Assembly: GCF_000308835.1 (NCBI RefSeq)
Contig: NZ_BAGN01000220.1
Span: 1-64,000, forward strand
DNA: 64,000 bases
From: Nocardia vinacea NBRC 16497
GTDB taxonomy: Bacteria; Actinomycetota; Actinomycetes; Mycobacteriales; Mycobacteriaceae
Reading direction: 5' to 3'
Below, in pieces: positions 40,167 through 50,002 of the stretch. Position numbers and translations under genes: made by a program. Numbering within the stretch: position 1 is the stretch's first letter; every line of letters starts with the position of its first letter. The notes under the pieces were generated by a model. That model was given only the letters and a program-made list of their open reading frames with translations, did not search any database and was not told where the DNA came from.

Positions 40167-42425
40167 GTGGCAGAACTCGCGCTCACCGCTCGACTGAATC
40201 CCTCCGCCGCAGATGCCAGGCGCGGGGTGGTCCGGTTGCATCCAGAGGCACTGACCGCGCTCGGCCTGCGGGAATGGGACGGTATCGCGCTGATCGGGGC
40301 GCGGCGCACCGCCGCGGTGGTCGGGGTGGCTCCGGCGGGCACACCGGCCGGAGTCGCGCTGCTCGATGACGTCACATTGTCCAACGCGGGGCTGCGCGAG
40401 GACGCGAATGTGGTGGTCTCGCCCGCGACGGTATACGGGGCCAAGCAGATCTCGGTGAGCGGTTCGGTGCATGCCACCAGGACCATTCCGGCGGCGACGC
40501 TGCGGCAGGCGCTGCTGGGCAAGGTGGTCACGATCGGCGACGCGGTCTCGCTACTGCCCCGCGACCTCGGTCCGGATATCAGCTCCTCCGCTGCTACACA
40601 GGCACTTTCGCGCACCTTCGGCATCGCGTGGACCACCGAGTTGCTGACCGTCACCGCGACCGATCCCGGCCGCGCTCCGGTGAGCGTGCAGCCGAATACC
40701 GCGGTGGTCTGGGGCGCGAGTGCGGTGGCGGCCCGGGATTCCGCCGATCGGGCGGCGGCCGGGCTGCCGGCACCGGCAGGTGAGGCCGCGCGTGGGGCCA
40801 CCGAGGCCGCGGCGCTGGCCGCGACCAATGGGGCGGGCGCGGGTTGGACCGCGACCGTCGGCGAGTCGGCCATTCCGGTCGAGGACCTGGTTGGTGCGCA
40901 TGGGCAGGCGGCGAAACTCCAGGAGTGGCTCAGCCTCGCACTCGACGAACCGGAACTGCTGAAGGCTCTGGGCGCTACACCGCATCTCGGGGTTTTGATC
41001 ACCGGCCCGGCCGGGGTCGGCAAGGCCACGCTGGCCCGTGCGGTGGCCGCGCCGCGGCGCATTGTCGAACTGGATGGTCCGACGGTCGGTGCGGCGGAAA
41101 GCGGTGCGCGGTTGCGCGAGGTCGCGGCCGCGGTGGCCGAAATCGGTAGCGGGCGAGGCGGAATCCTGCTCGTCACCGATATCGACGCACTGCTGCCCGC
41201 ACCGGCCGAACCGGTCGCCACGCTGATCCTGGACCAGTTGCGCGCGGCGATCGCCGAGCCCTGCGTGACACTCCTGGCGACCACCGCACATCCGGCCGGT
41301 ATCGATCCGCGGCTGCGCGCACCCGATCTCTGCGATCGCGAACTCGCACTCGCGCTGCCGACCGCCGCCGTACGCAAGGCACTGCTCGAGCAGCTGTTGC
41401 GCAAGGTACCGACCAAAGATCTGAAACTCGACGAGATCGCCTCGCGCACACCCGGATTCGTGGTCTCGGACCTGGCCGCACTGTGCCGCGAGGCAGCACT
41501 GCGCGCGGCTTCGCGGGCCAGTAAACAACAGTCGGAACCGGAGCTGACCCAACCCGACCTGCTCGGCGCCACCGAGGTGATCCGGCCGCTATCGCGTTCC
41601 GGGACCGAGGAACTCGCGATCGGCAGCCTCAGCCTGGACGACGTCGGGGACATGGCCGAAACCAAAGAGGCGCTCACCGAAACCGTGCTCTGGCCGCTGC
41701 GCCACCCGGATTCGTTCGCCCGCCTCGGTATTCGTCCGCCGCGCGGCGTACTGCTCTACGGCCCGCCGGGCTGCGGTAAGACCTTCCTGATCCGCGCACT
41801 GGCCGGGACCGGTCAGCTCAGCGTGCATTCGGTCAAGGGCGCCGAGTTGATGGACAAATGGGTTGGCGCCTCCGAGCGCGCGGTGCGCGAATTGTTCCAG
41901 CGCGCACGCGATTCCGCGCCATCGCTGATCTTCCTGGACGAGGTGGACGCACTCGCGCCGCGCCGCGGTCAGAACAGCGACTCCGGCGTCGGTGACCGCG
42001 TGGTCGCGGCACTGCTCACCGAACTCGACGGTGTGGAACCGCTGCGCGATGTGGTGGTGCTCGGCGCGACGAACCGTCCGGAACTGATCGATCCCGCACT
42101 GCTTCGCCCCGGCCGATTGGAACGGCTGATCTTCGTGCCGCCGCCGGATGGCGACGCCCGACTGGAGATCCTGCGGGCCGCTGGGAAATCGGTGCCGCTG
42201 GCCGCCGATGTCGACCTGGCCGCGCTCGCCGCCGATCTGGACGGCTATTCCGCGGCCGATTGCAGTGCGCTGCTGCGCGAAGCCGCATTTGCCGCGATGC
42301 GCCGGGATGTGGACGCCGCCGATGTCACCGCCGGGGATGTCGCGGCGGCCAGGGCGGTGGTGCGGCCGTCGCTCGATACCGAGCAGGTCGAGTCGCTGCG
42401 CCGGTACGCGGACAGCCGCCGATAG
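40167..42425 (+). CDS. CDC48/VCP-like AAA ATPase (Rv0435c homologue)
   Basis: A 752-residue ATPase with an N-terminal double-psi barrel (residues 1-170, LHPEALTALGLREWDGIALI) and two AAA modules. D2 is intact: Walker A GPPGCGKTF at 532-540, Walker B LIFLDEVDAL, and the second region of homology ATNRPELIDPALLRPGRLER. D1 is degenerate: its P-loop GPAGVGKAT (280-288) has Ala where Thr or Ser should follow Lys. In mycolata this protein is the Cdc48-like Cpa/Rv0435c group; partners are poorly known. GTG start; a large gap lies upstream. Confidence 0.9.
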   Translation: MAELALTARLNPSAADARRGVVRLHPEALTALGLREWDGIALIGARRTAAVVGVAPAGTPAGVALLDDVTLSNAGLREDANVVVSPATVYGAKQISVSGSVHATRTIPAATLRQALLGKVVTIGDAVSLLPRDLGPDISSSAATQALSRTFGIAWTTELLTVTATDPGRAPVSVQPNTAVVWGASAVAARDSADRAAAGLPAPAGEAARGATEAAALAATNGAGAGWTATVGESAIPVEDLVGAHGQAAKLQEWLSLALDEPELLKALGATPHLGVLITGPAGVGKATLARAVAAPRRIVELDGPTVGAAESGARLREVAAAVAEIGSGRGGILLVTDIDALLPAPAEPVATLILDQLRAAIAEPCVTLLATTAHPAGIDPRLRAPDLCDRELALALPTAAVRKALLEQLLRKVPTKDLKLDEIASRTPGFVVSDLAALCREAALRAASRASKQQSEPELTQPDLLGATEVIRPLSRSGTEELAIGSLSLDDVGDMAETKEALTETVLWPLRHPDSFARLGIRPPRGVLLYGPPGCGKTFLIRALAGTGQLSVHSVKGAELMDKWVGASERAVRELFQRARDSAPSLIFLDEVDALAPRRGQNSDSGVGDRVVAALLTELDGVEPLRDVVVLGATNRPELIDPALLRPGRLERLIFVPPPDGDARLEILRAAGKSVPLAADVDLAALAADLDGYSAADCSALLREAAFAAMRRDVDAADVTAGDVAAARAVVRPSLDTEQVESLRRYADSRR

Positions 42426-42544
42426 CCGATAGCCGCAATCCTCCGGTAATCGCTGTCTTACTGCGTTTTCCGCATATCCGACATATTCGGGCAATATGGG
42501 CGCAATCACCGGTTCCCGCGTCGCGCGCGGGTAAGTTCGACGAG

Positions 42545-43852
42545 GTGCGCAAGATCGGCAATGCGATCGATACGATCACGGCCTTCTTCGGGGCCGTGGT
42601 CGCGGGCGTCGCACTGTTCCTGCCGATCACCTTCAGCTGGAGCGCCGACACTTCGCCGTATCGGTTGGCCAGTCTGAACAACAGCGTCCCGCGCGGTGCC
42701 GCGATCGGGGTGATCGTCGCGGTGGCCGTCGCGGTGCTGGTGGTCACCTTCCACAAGCCGCTGGTGGCATGGGCGGCAGCACTGTTCGGCGCGATCGCCA
42801 TGGACGTCAATCACTTCGCCGGACGCCATGTTTCCTCGGCCGACCTGCTGACCACCCAGAACTATCTGGATTCGATTCTGGCCGGTGTGCTGCTCGGTGC
42901 GTTGGGCGCGGCAGTGCTGCGCCGACCGGGTCCCGCGGCCGGCTTCGCGATCGGCGCCGCCAGCTTTTTCGTCTTCGATGATTTCGCGGAGCTACTGGAG
43001 ATCGCCGACGACAATCCGTACGCGGTGCTCGAGACACCGCCGCGCTGGCTCGTCAGTGTCGCGGTGGTACTGCTGATCGTCAGTACGCTGCGCAATCGGT
43101 CCCAGCCCGAGAAATCGAAGCCACCGCGGATCGCCGTCGAACTACCGGTCACGCCGATCCTGGCCTCGATGGTGCTGGCGCTGGTGATCCTGGCCATTAC
43201 CGAATGGCTGGCGCGGCAGTATCAACATGCGCCGAACGTCAGTCATGCGGTCGAAATCGGGATGGCGGTCGGCGCGACGGTCATCGCCGCCACCGCCGCG
43301 GCCATGCTGCTACCCGGGCGCGACGGCACCGGGGTGTATCTGGCGGTGAGTCTGGTGGCCGCCGCCGAGGCGATCGGCGGCAATCCGCGGCCCGGGTGGA
43401 GCATCGCCGCGCTGATCGCGGTCGCCACCGTCGGACTGCTGATCGGGATCCGCCTGCCCTCGACCTTCATCGCCATCCTGCTGATCACCGGACTCGCGGT
43501 ATTCGCCCTGGTGAAATCCACCGACGCCCATCGCTATGTGACCGCGGCGGGCAGCGCGGTCCTGGCACTCACGGCCGGTTACTGCTGTGGCACCGCGCGT
43601 CCCCGCTATGCACCGAGCGGAGTGCTCGCCCTTTCCGCGCTGTATCTGCCGTCGATCATCACGGCCCTGCCGCACGACACCGCCGAATGGCCGCTGAACG
43701 GTGGCGCCGACCATCAAGCGCTGGCCGGCCGGACCGCGCTCGCGATCGCCTGTGGCTCGGCCATCGGGTTGGTGGTGCTGCGCCGATTCCGGCCGCGCAG
43801 CCGACCCAAGCCGGGGCGATCCGTCGACGACGAAACGTTAGCGGACATATAG
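42545..43852 (+). CDS. polytopic membrane protein of unknown function
   Basis: A 435-residue protein with about ten to eleven hydrophobic helices, starting VRKIGNAIDTITAFFGAVVA. A cytoplasmic basic stretch (RNRSQPEKSKPPR) divides two halves. An acidic FFVFDDFAELLEIADDN segment lies between helices. No transporter or enzyme family is recognised. GTG at 42545 is chosen as the first start near the hydrophobic part; the ribosome binding site is weak. It lies between the ATPase gene and the Mrp operon on the same strand. Confidence 0.75.
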   Translation: MRKIGNAIDTITAFFGAVVAGVALFLPITFSWSADTSPYRLASLNNSVPRGAAIGVIVAVAVAVLVVTFHKPLVAWAAALFGAIAMDVNHFAGRHVSSADLLTTQNYLDSILAGVLLGALGAAVLRRPGPAAGFAIGAASFFVFDDFAELLEIADDNPYAVLETPPRWLVSVAVVLLIVSTLRNRSQPEKSKPPRIAVELPVTPILASMVLALVILAITEWLARQYQHAPNVSHAVEIGMAVGATVIAATAAAMLLPGRDGTGVYLAVSLVAAAEAIGGNPRPGWSIAALIAVATVGLLIGIRLPSTFIAILLITGLAVFALVKSTDAHRYVTAAGSAVLALTAGYCCGTARPRYAPSGVLALSALYLPSIITALPHDTAEWPLNGGADHQALAGRTALAIACGSAIGLVVLRRFRPRSRPKPGRSVDDETLADI

Positions 43853-43969
43853 CCCACCAGCCCGGAGATGGCATACGCCATACTCGCTCGGCCGACGAAA
43901 CCCCCATCCCCAGGCTCCAAGTAGGATCATTCGGTATCACCCCGCCGCAACGACCCGACGGAGTGCAGT

Positions 43970-46852
43970 TTGCTCGGAATCCTGCTCGCGCTCGTAACAG
44001 CCGCACTTGCGGCACCGTTGTGCGTGCGGGCGTTGGGGCGCAACGGTTTCTACGTACTCGCGCTCGTCCCGTTCGGCGGTCTCGGCTGGGTGATCGCGAA
44101 TTGGGGTAGGACACAGCGGGTTCGGGTCGGTTGGGCGCCGAGCATCGAAATGAATATCGAGCTGCGCTTCGATTCGCTGGCCGCCATCATGTCCGCGCTG
44201 GTGCTCGGCATCGGCGCTGTGATTCTCGCTTATTGCGCACGATATTTCGAGGACGACGAACCGCGGTTGCAGGTGTTCGCGGCCCAGTTGGTCGCCTTCG
44301 CCGGGGCCATGTTCGGCCTGGTCACCAGCGATAATATGTTGCTGCTCTTCGTCTTCTGGGAAATGACGACGGTGTTGTCGTTCCTGTTGGTCGGCCACAA
44401 TGCCGAACAGGCGGTGAGCAGGCGGGCCGCGATCCAGGCGCTCTTGGTGACCGGGGCGGGCGGGCTGGCGATGCTGGTCGGGATCGTCATCCTCGGTCAG
44501 GTGAGCGGCAGTTATCTGCTGTCGGATCTGTTCGCCGGACCGCCTTCCGGCATCGCGGTAGATGTCGCGGTGGTGCTGCTGCTGGTCGGGGCATTGAGCA
44601 AATCGGCGATCGTGCCGCTGCACTTCTGGCTGCCGGGTGCGATGGCGGCGCCGACGCCGGTGAGCGCGTACCTGCATGCGGCGGCCATGGTGAAGGCGGG
44701 TGTTTATCTGGTGGCGCGGTTGGCGCCGGTCTTCGCAACAAGCCCGGCTTGGCATCCGCTGATCCTTACGCTCGGTGTGGCGTCGATGGTGCTCGCGGGA
44801 TTGCGGTCGTTGCAGGTGACGGATCTGAAGCTGGTGCTCGCCTTCGGGACGGTGAGCCAGTTGGGGTTCCTGATCATGCTGGTCGGGCTGGGAACGCCGG
44901 ATGCGGCACTGGCCGGGGTGACCTTGATCGTGGCGCATGCGCTGTTCAAGGCGTGTTTGTTCATGGTGGTCGGGATTATCGATCACGGGGCCGGTACGCG
45001 GGATCTGCGGGAGTTGTCGGGGCTGGGGCGGCGTGCGCCGGTGCTGTGCGGGGTCGCGGTGCTGGCGGCGCTCAGTATGGCCGGGATTCCGCCGCTGGTG
45101 GGGTTCGTGGGCAAGGAAAGTGCGTTGGCCGCGGTGTTGGATGCCGATGTCCTCGGCGAACCGGCCAAGGCCGCGTTGGCCGTCGGGGTGGTGCTGGGAT
45201 CCATCCTGACTGTCGGCTACAGCATTCGGTTCATCTGGGGAGCCTTTGCGGATAGGGAGGTGCTATCCGATGGCGCGCCCGAGAGCGGAGATCTGCACGC
45301 TGACGGGGACCTGCACCTTCCGGAGCACGGTTATGGTCACTGGCATGCGCCGGGAGCGCTGTTCACGGCTGCGCCCGGCTTGCTCGCGGTGGGGAGCCTG
45401 GCAGCGGGTCTCTGCGCACCATGGCTGGACGAACTACTGAACCCCTACGCGAAAACCCTTCCCGGCGTGCTCGATTCGCATATCGCACTCTGGCACGGTT
45501 TCAATGTCCCACTGGCACTGACGATCCTGATCATCTGCGCGGGCATCGTGGTTTTCCAGCTGCGCGGTCGCATCGGCGAATCCGCGACCATGCTCGGCAA
45601 TGCCGACCGCGCCTACGACGCCACCCTGCGGGCCATGGACCGGGTGTCACTGCGGATGACCGGCGCGGTGCAGCGCGGTTCGCTGCCGCTGAGTCAGGCG
45701 GCGATCCTGGTGACATTGATCCTGCTGCCGACGGTGCTGCTAGCGGTCGGCACGCGCACCGGAGTTCACCTGCGCCTGTGGGATTCGCCGTTCCAGGTCG
45801 CCATCGGCGCGATCATGGCCGTCATGGCGCTGGCCGCGACGGTGCTGCGCAACCGGTTGGCCGCCGTGCTCGTCGTCGGCGTCACCGGTTACGGCTGCGG
45901 TGTGATCTTCGCGCTGCACGGTGCGCCCGATCTGGCGCTCACCCAATTCCTGGTCGAAACACTGACTTTGGTGATCTTCGTGCTGGTGCTGCGTGCCTTC
46001 CCTGCCGAAATCGACGAAAGCCGCACGGCCGCATTCAAAGTGCGTCGGGCGATCCTGTCGGCACTGGTCGGTGCGACGGTCGCGGTGCTGGCCGCCTTCG
46101 CCGTCGCGGCCCGCTCCACCGAACCCATATGGCGCCTGATCCCCGATGCCGCATACACATTCGGCGGCGGCAAGAATGCCGTCAACGTTCTGCTCGTCGA
46201 TGTCCGGGCCTGGGATACCCTCGGCGAGATCTCGGTGCTCGTCGTGGCCGCGACCGGTGTGGCATCGCTGGTATTTCGCAGCCGACGCTTCGGCAGTGCG
46301 CCGCGCGCGGCGGACTCACCGGACTACGATCCGGACCTGATCAGCTGGTTGCCCGCGGGGCGACTGGTGGATCGGCGCGAACGATCGATGGTCCTGCAGG
46401 TCACCACCCGACTGGTCTTCCCGACCATCATGGTGCTGTCGGTGTACTTCTTCTTCTCCGGCCACAATGCGCCGGGCGGCGGTTTCGCGGGCGGACTGAC
46501 CGCCGGACTAGCACTGACGCTGCGCTATCTCGCGGGCGGCCGCTATGAACTCGGCGAGGCACTGCCCGTCGATGCGGGGCATCTGCTCGGCGGCGGGCTG
46601 GCGCTGGCCGCCGGAACCGCGAGCACCTCACTGCTGCTCGGCGCGCCGCCACTGTCGTCGGCGATCGTGGAAGTGACGCTGCCGGTGATCGGGCACGTCA
46701 AGGTGGTCACCGCATTGTTCTTCGATCTCGGCGTCTATCTCATCGTGGTCGGGCTGGTCCTGGACGTGCTGCGCAGCCTGGGCGCGCGTCTGGACAGTGA
46801 GCTGGCCACCGACGAGGACGACTCCGCCTCGGCGCAAGGACGTTTCCAGTGA
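43970..46852 (+). CDS. mrpA: Mrp Na+/H+ antiporter, fused subunits A and B
   Basis: A 960-residue membrane protein. Residues 1 to about 650 match MrpA, a relative of complex I NuoL, with the key Glu and Lys helices (LLFVFWEMTTVLSFLLVGHN; LHFWLPGAMAAPTPVSAYLH). The C-terminal 150 residues are MrpB (FFFSGHNAPGGGFAGGLTAG), so A and B are fused. TTG at 43970 has CGGAG upstream. It is the first gene of a six-gene operon with four-base overlaps throughout. The complex exports Na+ in exchange for protons. Confidence 0.93.
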   Translation: MLGILLALVTAALAAPLCVRALGRNGFYVLALVPFGGLGWVIANWGRTQRVRVGWAPSIEMNIELRFDSLAAIMSALVLGIGAVILAYCARYFEDDEPRLQVFAAQLVAFAGAMFGLVTSDNMLLLFVFWEMTTVLSFLLVGHNAEQAVSRRAAIQALLVTGAGGLAMLVGIVILGQVSGSYLLSDLFAGPPSGIAVDVAVVLLLVGALSKSAIVPLHFWLPGAMAAPTPVSAYLHAAAMVKAGVYLVARLAPVFATSPAWHPLILTLGVASMVLAGLRSLQVTDLKLVLAFGTVSQLGFLIMLVGLGTPDAALAGVTLIVAHALFKACLFMVVGIIDHGAGTRDLRELSGLGRRAPVLCGVAVLAALSMAGIPPLVGFVGKESALAAVLDADVLGEPAKAALAVGVVLGSILTVGYSIRFIWGAFADREVLSDGAPESGDLHADGDLHLPEHGYGHWHAPGALFTAAPGLLAVGSLAAGLCAPWLDELLNPYAKTLPGVLDSHIALWHGFNVPLALTILIICAGIVVFQLRGRIGESATMLGNADRAYDATLRAMDRVSLRMTGAVQRGSLPLSQAAILVTLILLPTVLLAVGTRTGVHLRLWDSPFQVAIGAIMAVMALAATVLRNRLAAVLVVGVTGYGCGVIFALHGAPDLALTQFLVETLTLVIFVLVLRAFPAEIDESRTAAFKVRRAILSALVGATVAVLAAFAVAARSTEPIWRLIPDAAYTFGGGKNAVNVLLVDVRAWDTLGEISVLVVAATGVASLVFRSRRFGSAPRAADSPDYDPDLISWLPAGRLVDRRERSMVLQVTTRLVFPTIMVLSVYFFFSGHNAPGGGFAGGLTAGLALTLRYLAGGRYELGEALPVDAGHLLGGGLALAAGTASTSLLLGAPPLSSAIVEVTLPVIGHVKVVTALFFDLGVYLIVVGLVLDVLRSLGARLDSELATDEDDSASAQGRFQ

Positions 46853-47220
46853 GTGCGAACCTGACCCTGCTGATCCTGATCGGGATTCTCGTCGCGTGCG
46901 GTGTCTATCTGATACTCGAACGCGCGGTGTCGAAAATGCTGCTCGGCATGATCCTGTTCGGCAATGCGGTGAATCTGCTGATCCTGACCGTCGGCGGGCG
47001 GAACGGTCGGCCACCGATCCGTGGTGAGGGCGAAGAGGTGGCCGATCCGCTGGCCCAGGCGATGGTGCTCACCGCGATCGTGATCACCATGGGTCTGGCG
47101 GCCTTCGTACTCGCCCTCGCCTATCGCTCCTACATCCTCACCACCACCGAAACCGTCCAGGACGACCCGGAGGACGCCGAGGTCGCCGCCCGGCGCGAGG
47201 CAGAGGATCCGGCGCAGTGA
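46849..47220 (+). CDS. mrpC: Mrp Na+/H+ antiporter subunit C
   Basis: A 123-residue, three-helix NuoK-like subunit. The conserved part is VYLILERAVSKMLLGMILFG with the buried Glu, and ADPLAQAMVLTAIVITMGLA. A charged C-terminal tail is cytoplasmic. It overlaps mrpA and mrpD by four bases each (GTGA). Confidence 0.93.
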   Translation: MSANLTLLILIGILVACGVYLILERAVSKMLLGMILFGNAVNLLILTVGGRNGRPPIRGEGEEVADPLAQAMVLTAIVITMGLAAFVLALAYRSYILTTTETVQDDPEDAEVAARREAEDPAQ

Positions 47221-48821
47221 GTCTGCTGACCACGCTCGCGCCGCTACCTGTCCTGGTGCCCCTGCTCGGGGCGGCGGGCACGCTGGTGTTCGGGCGGCAG
47301 CCGCGCATCCAGCGCTCCGTCATGCTGTTCGTGCTGTCGGTCGTGGTGGCCATCTGCGGGATGCTGCTGTATCTGGTCGATCGCGACGGGACCACCGCGC
47401 TGCAGGTCGGCGGTTGGGGTACGCCGATCGGCATCACACTGGTGGTCGATCGACTTTCCGCGGCCATGCTGCTCGTCTCCGGGATCGTGCTGCTCGCGGT
47501 CTCGGTCTACGGTGCGGGCCAGAACATCCGCGACGGTGACGACCGCCAGCCGACCTCGATCTATCGACCGACATATCTCGTACTCACCGCGGGTGTTTCG
47601 GCCGCATTCCTGGCCGGTGACCTGTTCAACCTGTTCGTCGGCTTCGAAATCCTGCTCGCCGCATCGTTCGTGCTGCTCACCGTCGGCGCGACCGCGGACC
47701 GGATCCGCGCCGGTATCGCGTATGTGATGGTCTCGATGGTGTCGTCGCTCATCTTCCTGACCGGCATCGCGCTGGCCTATGCGGCCACCGGAACACTGAA
47801 TCTGGCCCAGTTGGCGGTGCGAATGGGCGAGGTACCCAACGGTATTCGGATGGCCGTCTACGCGGTGCTGCTGGTCGCCTTCGGCATCAAGGCGGCGGTC
47901 TTCCCGCTCTCGAACTGGCTGCCCGATTCCTACCCCACCGCACCCGCACCGGTGACCGCGGTCTTCGCAGGCCTGCTGACGAAAGTCGGTGTGTACGCGA
48001 TCATCCGGACGCATTCCCTGCTGTTCCCGGACGGCGGATTCGACGGTGTGCTGCTGGTCTGTGGCCTGCTCACCATGGTGGTCGGGATCTTCGGTGCGAT
48101 CGCGCAGAGCGATATCCGGCGCCTGCTGTCGTTCACCCTGGTGAGCCACATCGGCTACATGGTGTTCGGCATCGGACTCTCCACCGCCGCGGGCCTTTCC
48201 GGCGCGGTGTTCTATGTGGCGCACCACATTCTGGTGCAGACGGCGCTGTTCCTGGTGGTCGGACTGATCGAACGGCAGGCGGGATCGGTATCACTGCGCC
48301 GACTGGGTGGTCTGGCGGCGGCGAGTCCGCTGCTGGCGATCCTGTTCCTGGTGCCCGCCTTGAATCTCGGTGGTATACCGCCGTTCTCGGGATTCATCGG
48401 GAAGGTCGCGCTGCTGCAGGCGGGCGCGGCGGCTGGCAGCGTACTGGCGTGGGTGCTGGTAGCGGGATCGGTAGTGACCAGCCTGCTGACGCTGTACGCC
48501 GTGGCGCGGGTGTGGAGCAAGGCGTTCTGGCGGCCGCGCGTCGAAGCGCCGGAGGGGCATCTCACTGCGGCGAAACCACCAACGCTGGTGGAGGATTCGA
48601 CCGATATGCTCTACGACGAACGCACCGATCCGGGACGCATGCCACTTTTGATGGTGGGCTCGACGGCGGCGCTCGTGCTGGTCGGTCTGTGCCTGACCGT
48701 ATTCGCCGGTCCGATTCTGCGCATCGCGGACCGCGCCGCCGACGATCTGAGCAATCCGGCGGTGTATATCGGTGCGGTGCTCGGTAATTCGCATGCCGAT
48801 GCGAAGGGAACGAACCGATGA
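47217..48821 (+). CDS. mrpD: Mrp Na+/H+ antiporter subunit D
   Basis: A 534-residue NuoM/N-like subunit with about fourteen helices. Conserved motifs include LFVGFEILLAASFVLL with the essential Glu, FGIKAAVFPLSNWLPDSYPT with the Lys, and IPPFSGFIGKVALL. Together with MrpA it forms the proton path. Four-base overlaps on both sides. Confidence 0.95.
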   Translation: MSLLTTLAPLPVLVPLLGAAGTLVFGRQPRIQRSVMLFVLSVVVAICGMLLYLVDRDGTTALQVGGWGTPIGITLVVDRLSAAMLLVSGIVLLAVSVYGAGQNIRDGDDRQPTSIYRPTYLVLTAGVSAAFLAGDLFNLFVGFEILLAASFVLLTVGATADRIRAGIAYVMVSMVSSLIFLTGIALAYAATGTLNLAQLAVRMGEVPNGIRMAVYAVLLVAFGIKAAVFPLSNWLPDSYPTAPAPVTAVFAGLLTKVGVYAIIRTHSLLFPDGGFDGVLLVCGLLTMVVGIFGAIAQSDIRRLLSFTLVSHIGYMVFGIGLSTAAGLSGAVFYVAHHILVQTALFLVVGLIERQAGSVSLRRLGGLAAASPLLAILFLVPALNLGGIPPFSGFIGKVALLQAGAAAGSVLAWVLVAGSVVTSLLTLYAVARVWSKAFWRPRVEAPEGHLTAAKPPTLVEDSTDMLYDERTDPGRMPLLMVGSTAALVLVGLCLTVFAGPILRIADRAADDLSNPAVYIGAVLGNSHADAKGTNR

Positions 48822-49384
48822 GCACCGTCCGTAGCCTTGTCCCGAATCGATCGACGGTCGTGCGCGTCGGCGTGCTGTTGTGGCTGACGGCCGTGTGGTT
48901 GACGCTCTGGGGCGATCTCAGCGTGGGCAATCTGCTGGCCGGTCTCGTGGTCGGCGCGTTGATCATGTTGACCCTGCCGCTGCCGCGCGTCCCGGTATCC
49001 GGACGACTACATCCGCTGTCGCTGATCGAATTGATCATCGTCAGTTCGTATTACGCGCTGGAATCCAGTCTGCAGGTGGCATGGTTCGCGATCCGTCCGG
49101 CGCCGCCGCCGGCCTCCGGTGTGCTGCGGGTGAACCTGAGTGTGCGATCCGATCTGGTGCTGGTGTTGTGCGCCGATGTGCTCAATCTGATTCCGGGCAC
49201 CATGGTGCTGGAGATCGACCGGCAGCGCTGCGTCTTCTATGTGCACGTCCTGGACGTGAGCAGCGAAAAGGCGGTCGACACGTTCTACCGGACCACCAGG
49301 CGGCTGGAACGGCTGCTCATCTCGTCGTTCGAACGCCCCACCGAATGGCGTTCGACCCGAACAACTCCGGAGGTGGAGTCGTGA
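48818..49384 (+). CDS. mrpE: Mrp Na+/H+ antiporter subunit E
   Basis: A 188-residue subunit with N-terminal membrane helices and a cytoplasmic C-terminal domain. The motif VLCADVLNLIPGTMVLEI is typical of MrpE (LTPGT-like element). Starts in the stop of mrpD (ATGA). Confidence 0.93.
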   Translation: MSTVRSLVPNRSTVVRVGVLLWLTAVWLTLWGDLSVGNLLAGLVVGALIMLTLPLPRVPVSGRLHPLSLIELIIVSSYYALESSLQVAWFAIRPAPPPASGVLRVNLSVRSDLVLVLCADVLNLIPGTMVLEIDRQRCVFYVHVLDVSSEKAVDTFYRTTRRLERLLISSFERPTEWRSTRTTPEVES

Positions 49385-49641
49385 ACGTTGTCGCGATTGT
49401 GGCGGGCATCATGCTGATGGCCGCCGCGGTGATCGTCAGTTACCGCATCCTGGCCGGTCCGAACACCCTGGACCGCGTTGTCGGCATCGATTCGCTGGTG
49501 GCCATTGCCGCCTCCGGCCTGGCGGTCTGGGCCGCCTACAGTGACGACACCACGGTTGTTCCCGCGATCGTCGCGCTGGCGCTGGTCGGCTTCCTCGGCT
49601 CCGCAGCGGTGTCCCGATTCCGCGTTCGGGATGACGTATGA
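49381..49641 (+). CDS. mrpF: Mrp Na+/H+ antiporter subunit F
   Basis: An 86-residue, three-helix subunit (YRILAGPNTLDRVVGIDSLV is the conserved core with the acidic residues). The GTG start overlaps the mrpE stop by four bases and is the only start that gives the family length. Confidence 0.93.
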   Translation: MNVVAIVAGIMLMAAAVIVSYRILAGPNTLDRVVGIDSLVAIAASGLAVWAAYSDDTTVVPAIVALALVGFLGSAAVSRFRVRDDV

Positions 49642-49970
49642 ATCTGTGGCACTTGGCCTCCGGCGTCCTCATCCTGAGCGGCGCGACACTCGCGCTGACC
49701 GCGTCGATCGCAATCGTGCGCTTTCCGGACACCCTCTCGCGCATGCACGCCGCCACCAAACCCCAGGTCGTCGGCCTGATCCTGGTTCTGGAAGGTGTGG
49801 CGATCCAGTTGCGCGGGCACGGCAATATCTGGCTGCTGGTGCTGGTCGGGCTGTTCACACTGCTCACCGCGCCGGTCATCGCGCATCTGATCGGGCGGAC
49901 GGCCTATCGGGAGCAGCGCTACCGTGACGGGCTGTTGCGGGTGAACGAGTTGCGGGACGACACGTTGTAA
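49638..49970 (+). CDS. mrpG: Mrp Na+/H+ antiporter subunit G
   Basis: A 110-residue, three-helix subunit; the conserved segment is FPDTLSRMHAATKPQVVGLI. Last gene of the mrp operon. With it the complex is complete: A/B fused, then C, D, E, F and G. The convergent PAP2 gene ends 32 bases away. Confidence 0.93.
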   Translation: MNLWHLASGVLILSGATLALTASIAIVRFPDTLSRMHAATKPQVVGLILVLEGVAIQLRGHGNIWLLVLVGLFTLLTAPVIAHLIGRTAYREQRYRDGLLRVNELRDDTL

Positions 49971-50002
49971 GCCGGGCGCTCGGCTACGACAGGAAGAAGC
50001 GC

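Noticed and set aside
39721..40197. 158-residue plus-strand open frame in the intergenic region before the ATPase gene
   Set aside because: Arg/Ser-rich shadow without domain or good ribosome binding site; it runs into the start of the ATPase gene in another frame.
40040..41677. 545-residue minus-strand open frame opposite the AAA ATPase
   Set aside because: Ser/Ala/Arg-rich translation typical of the antisense frame of a high-GC gene; the plus strand has clear AAA motifs.
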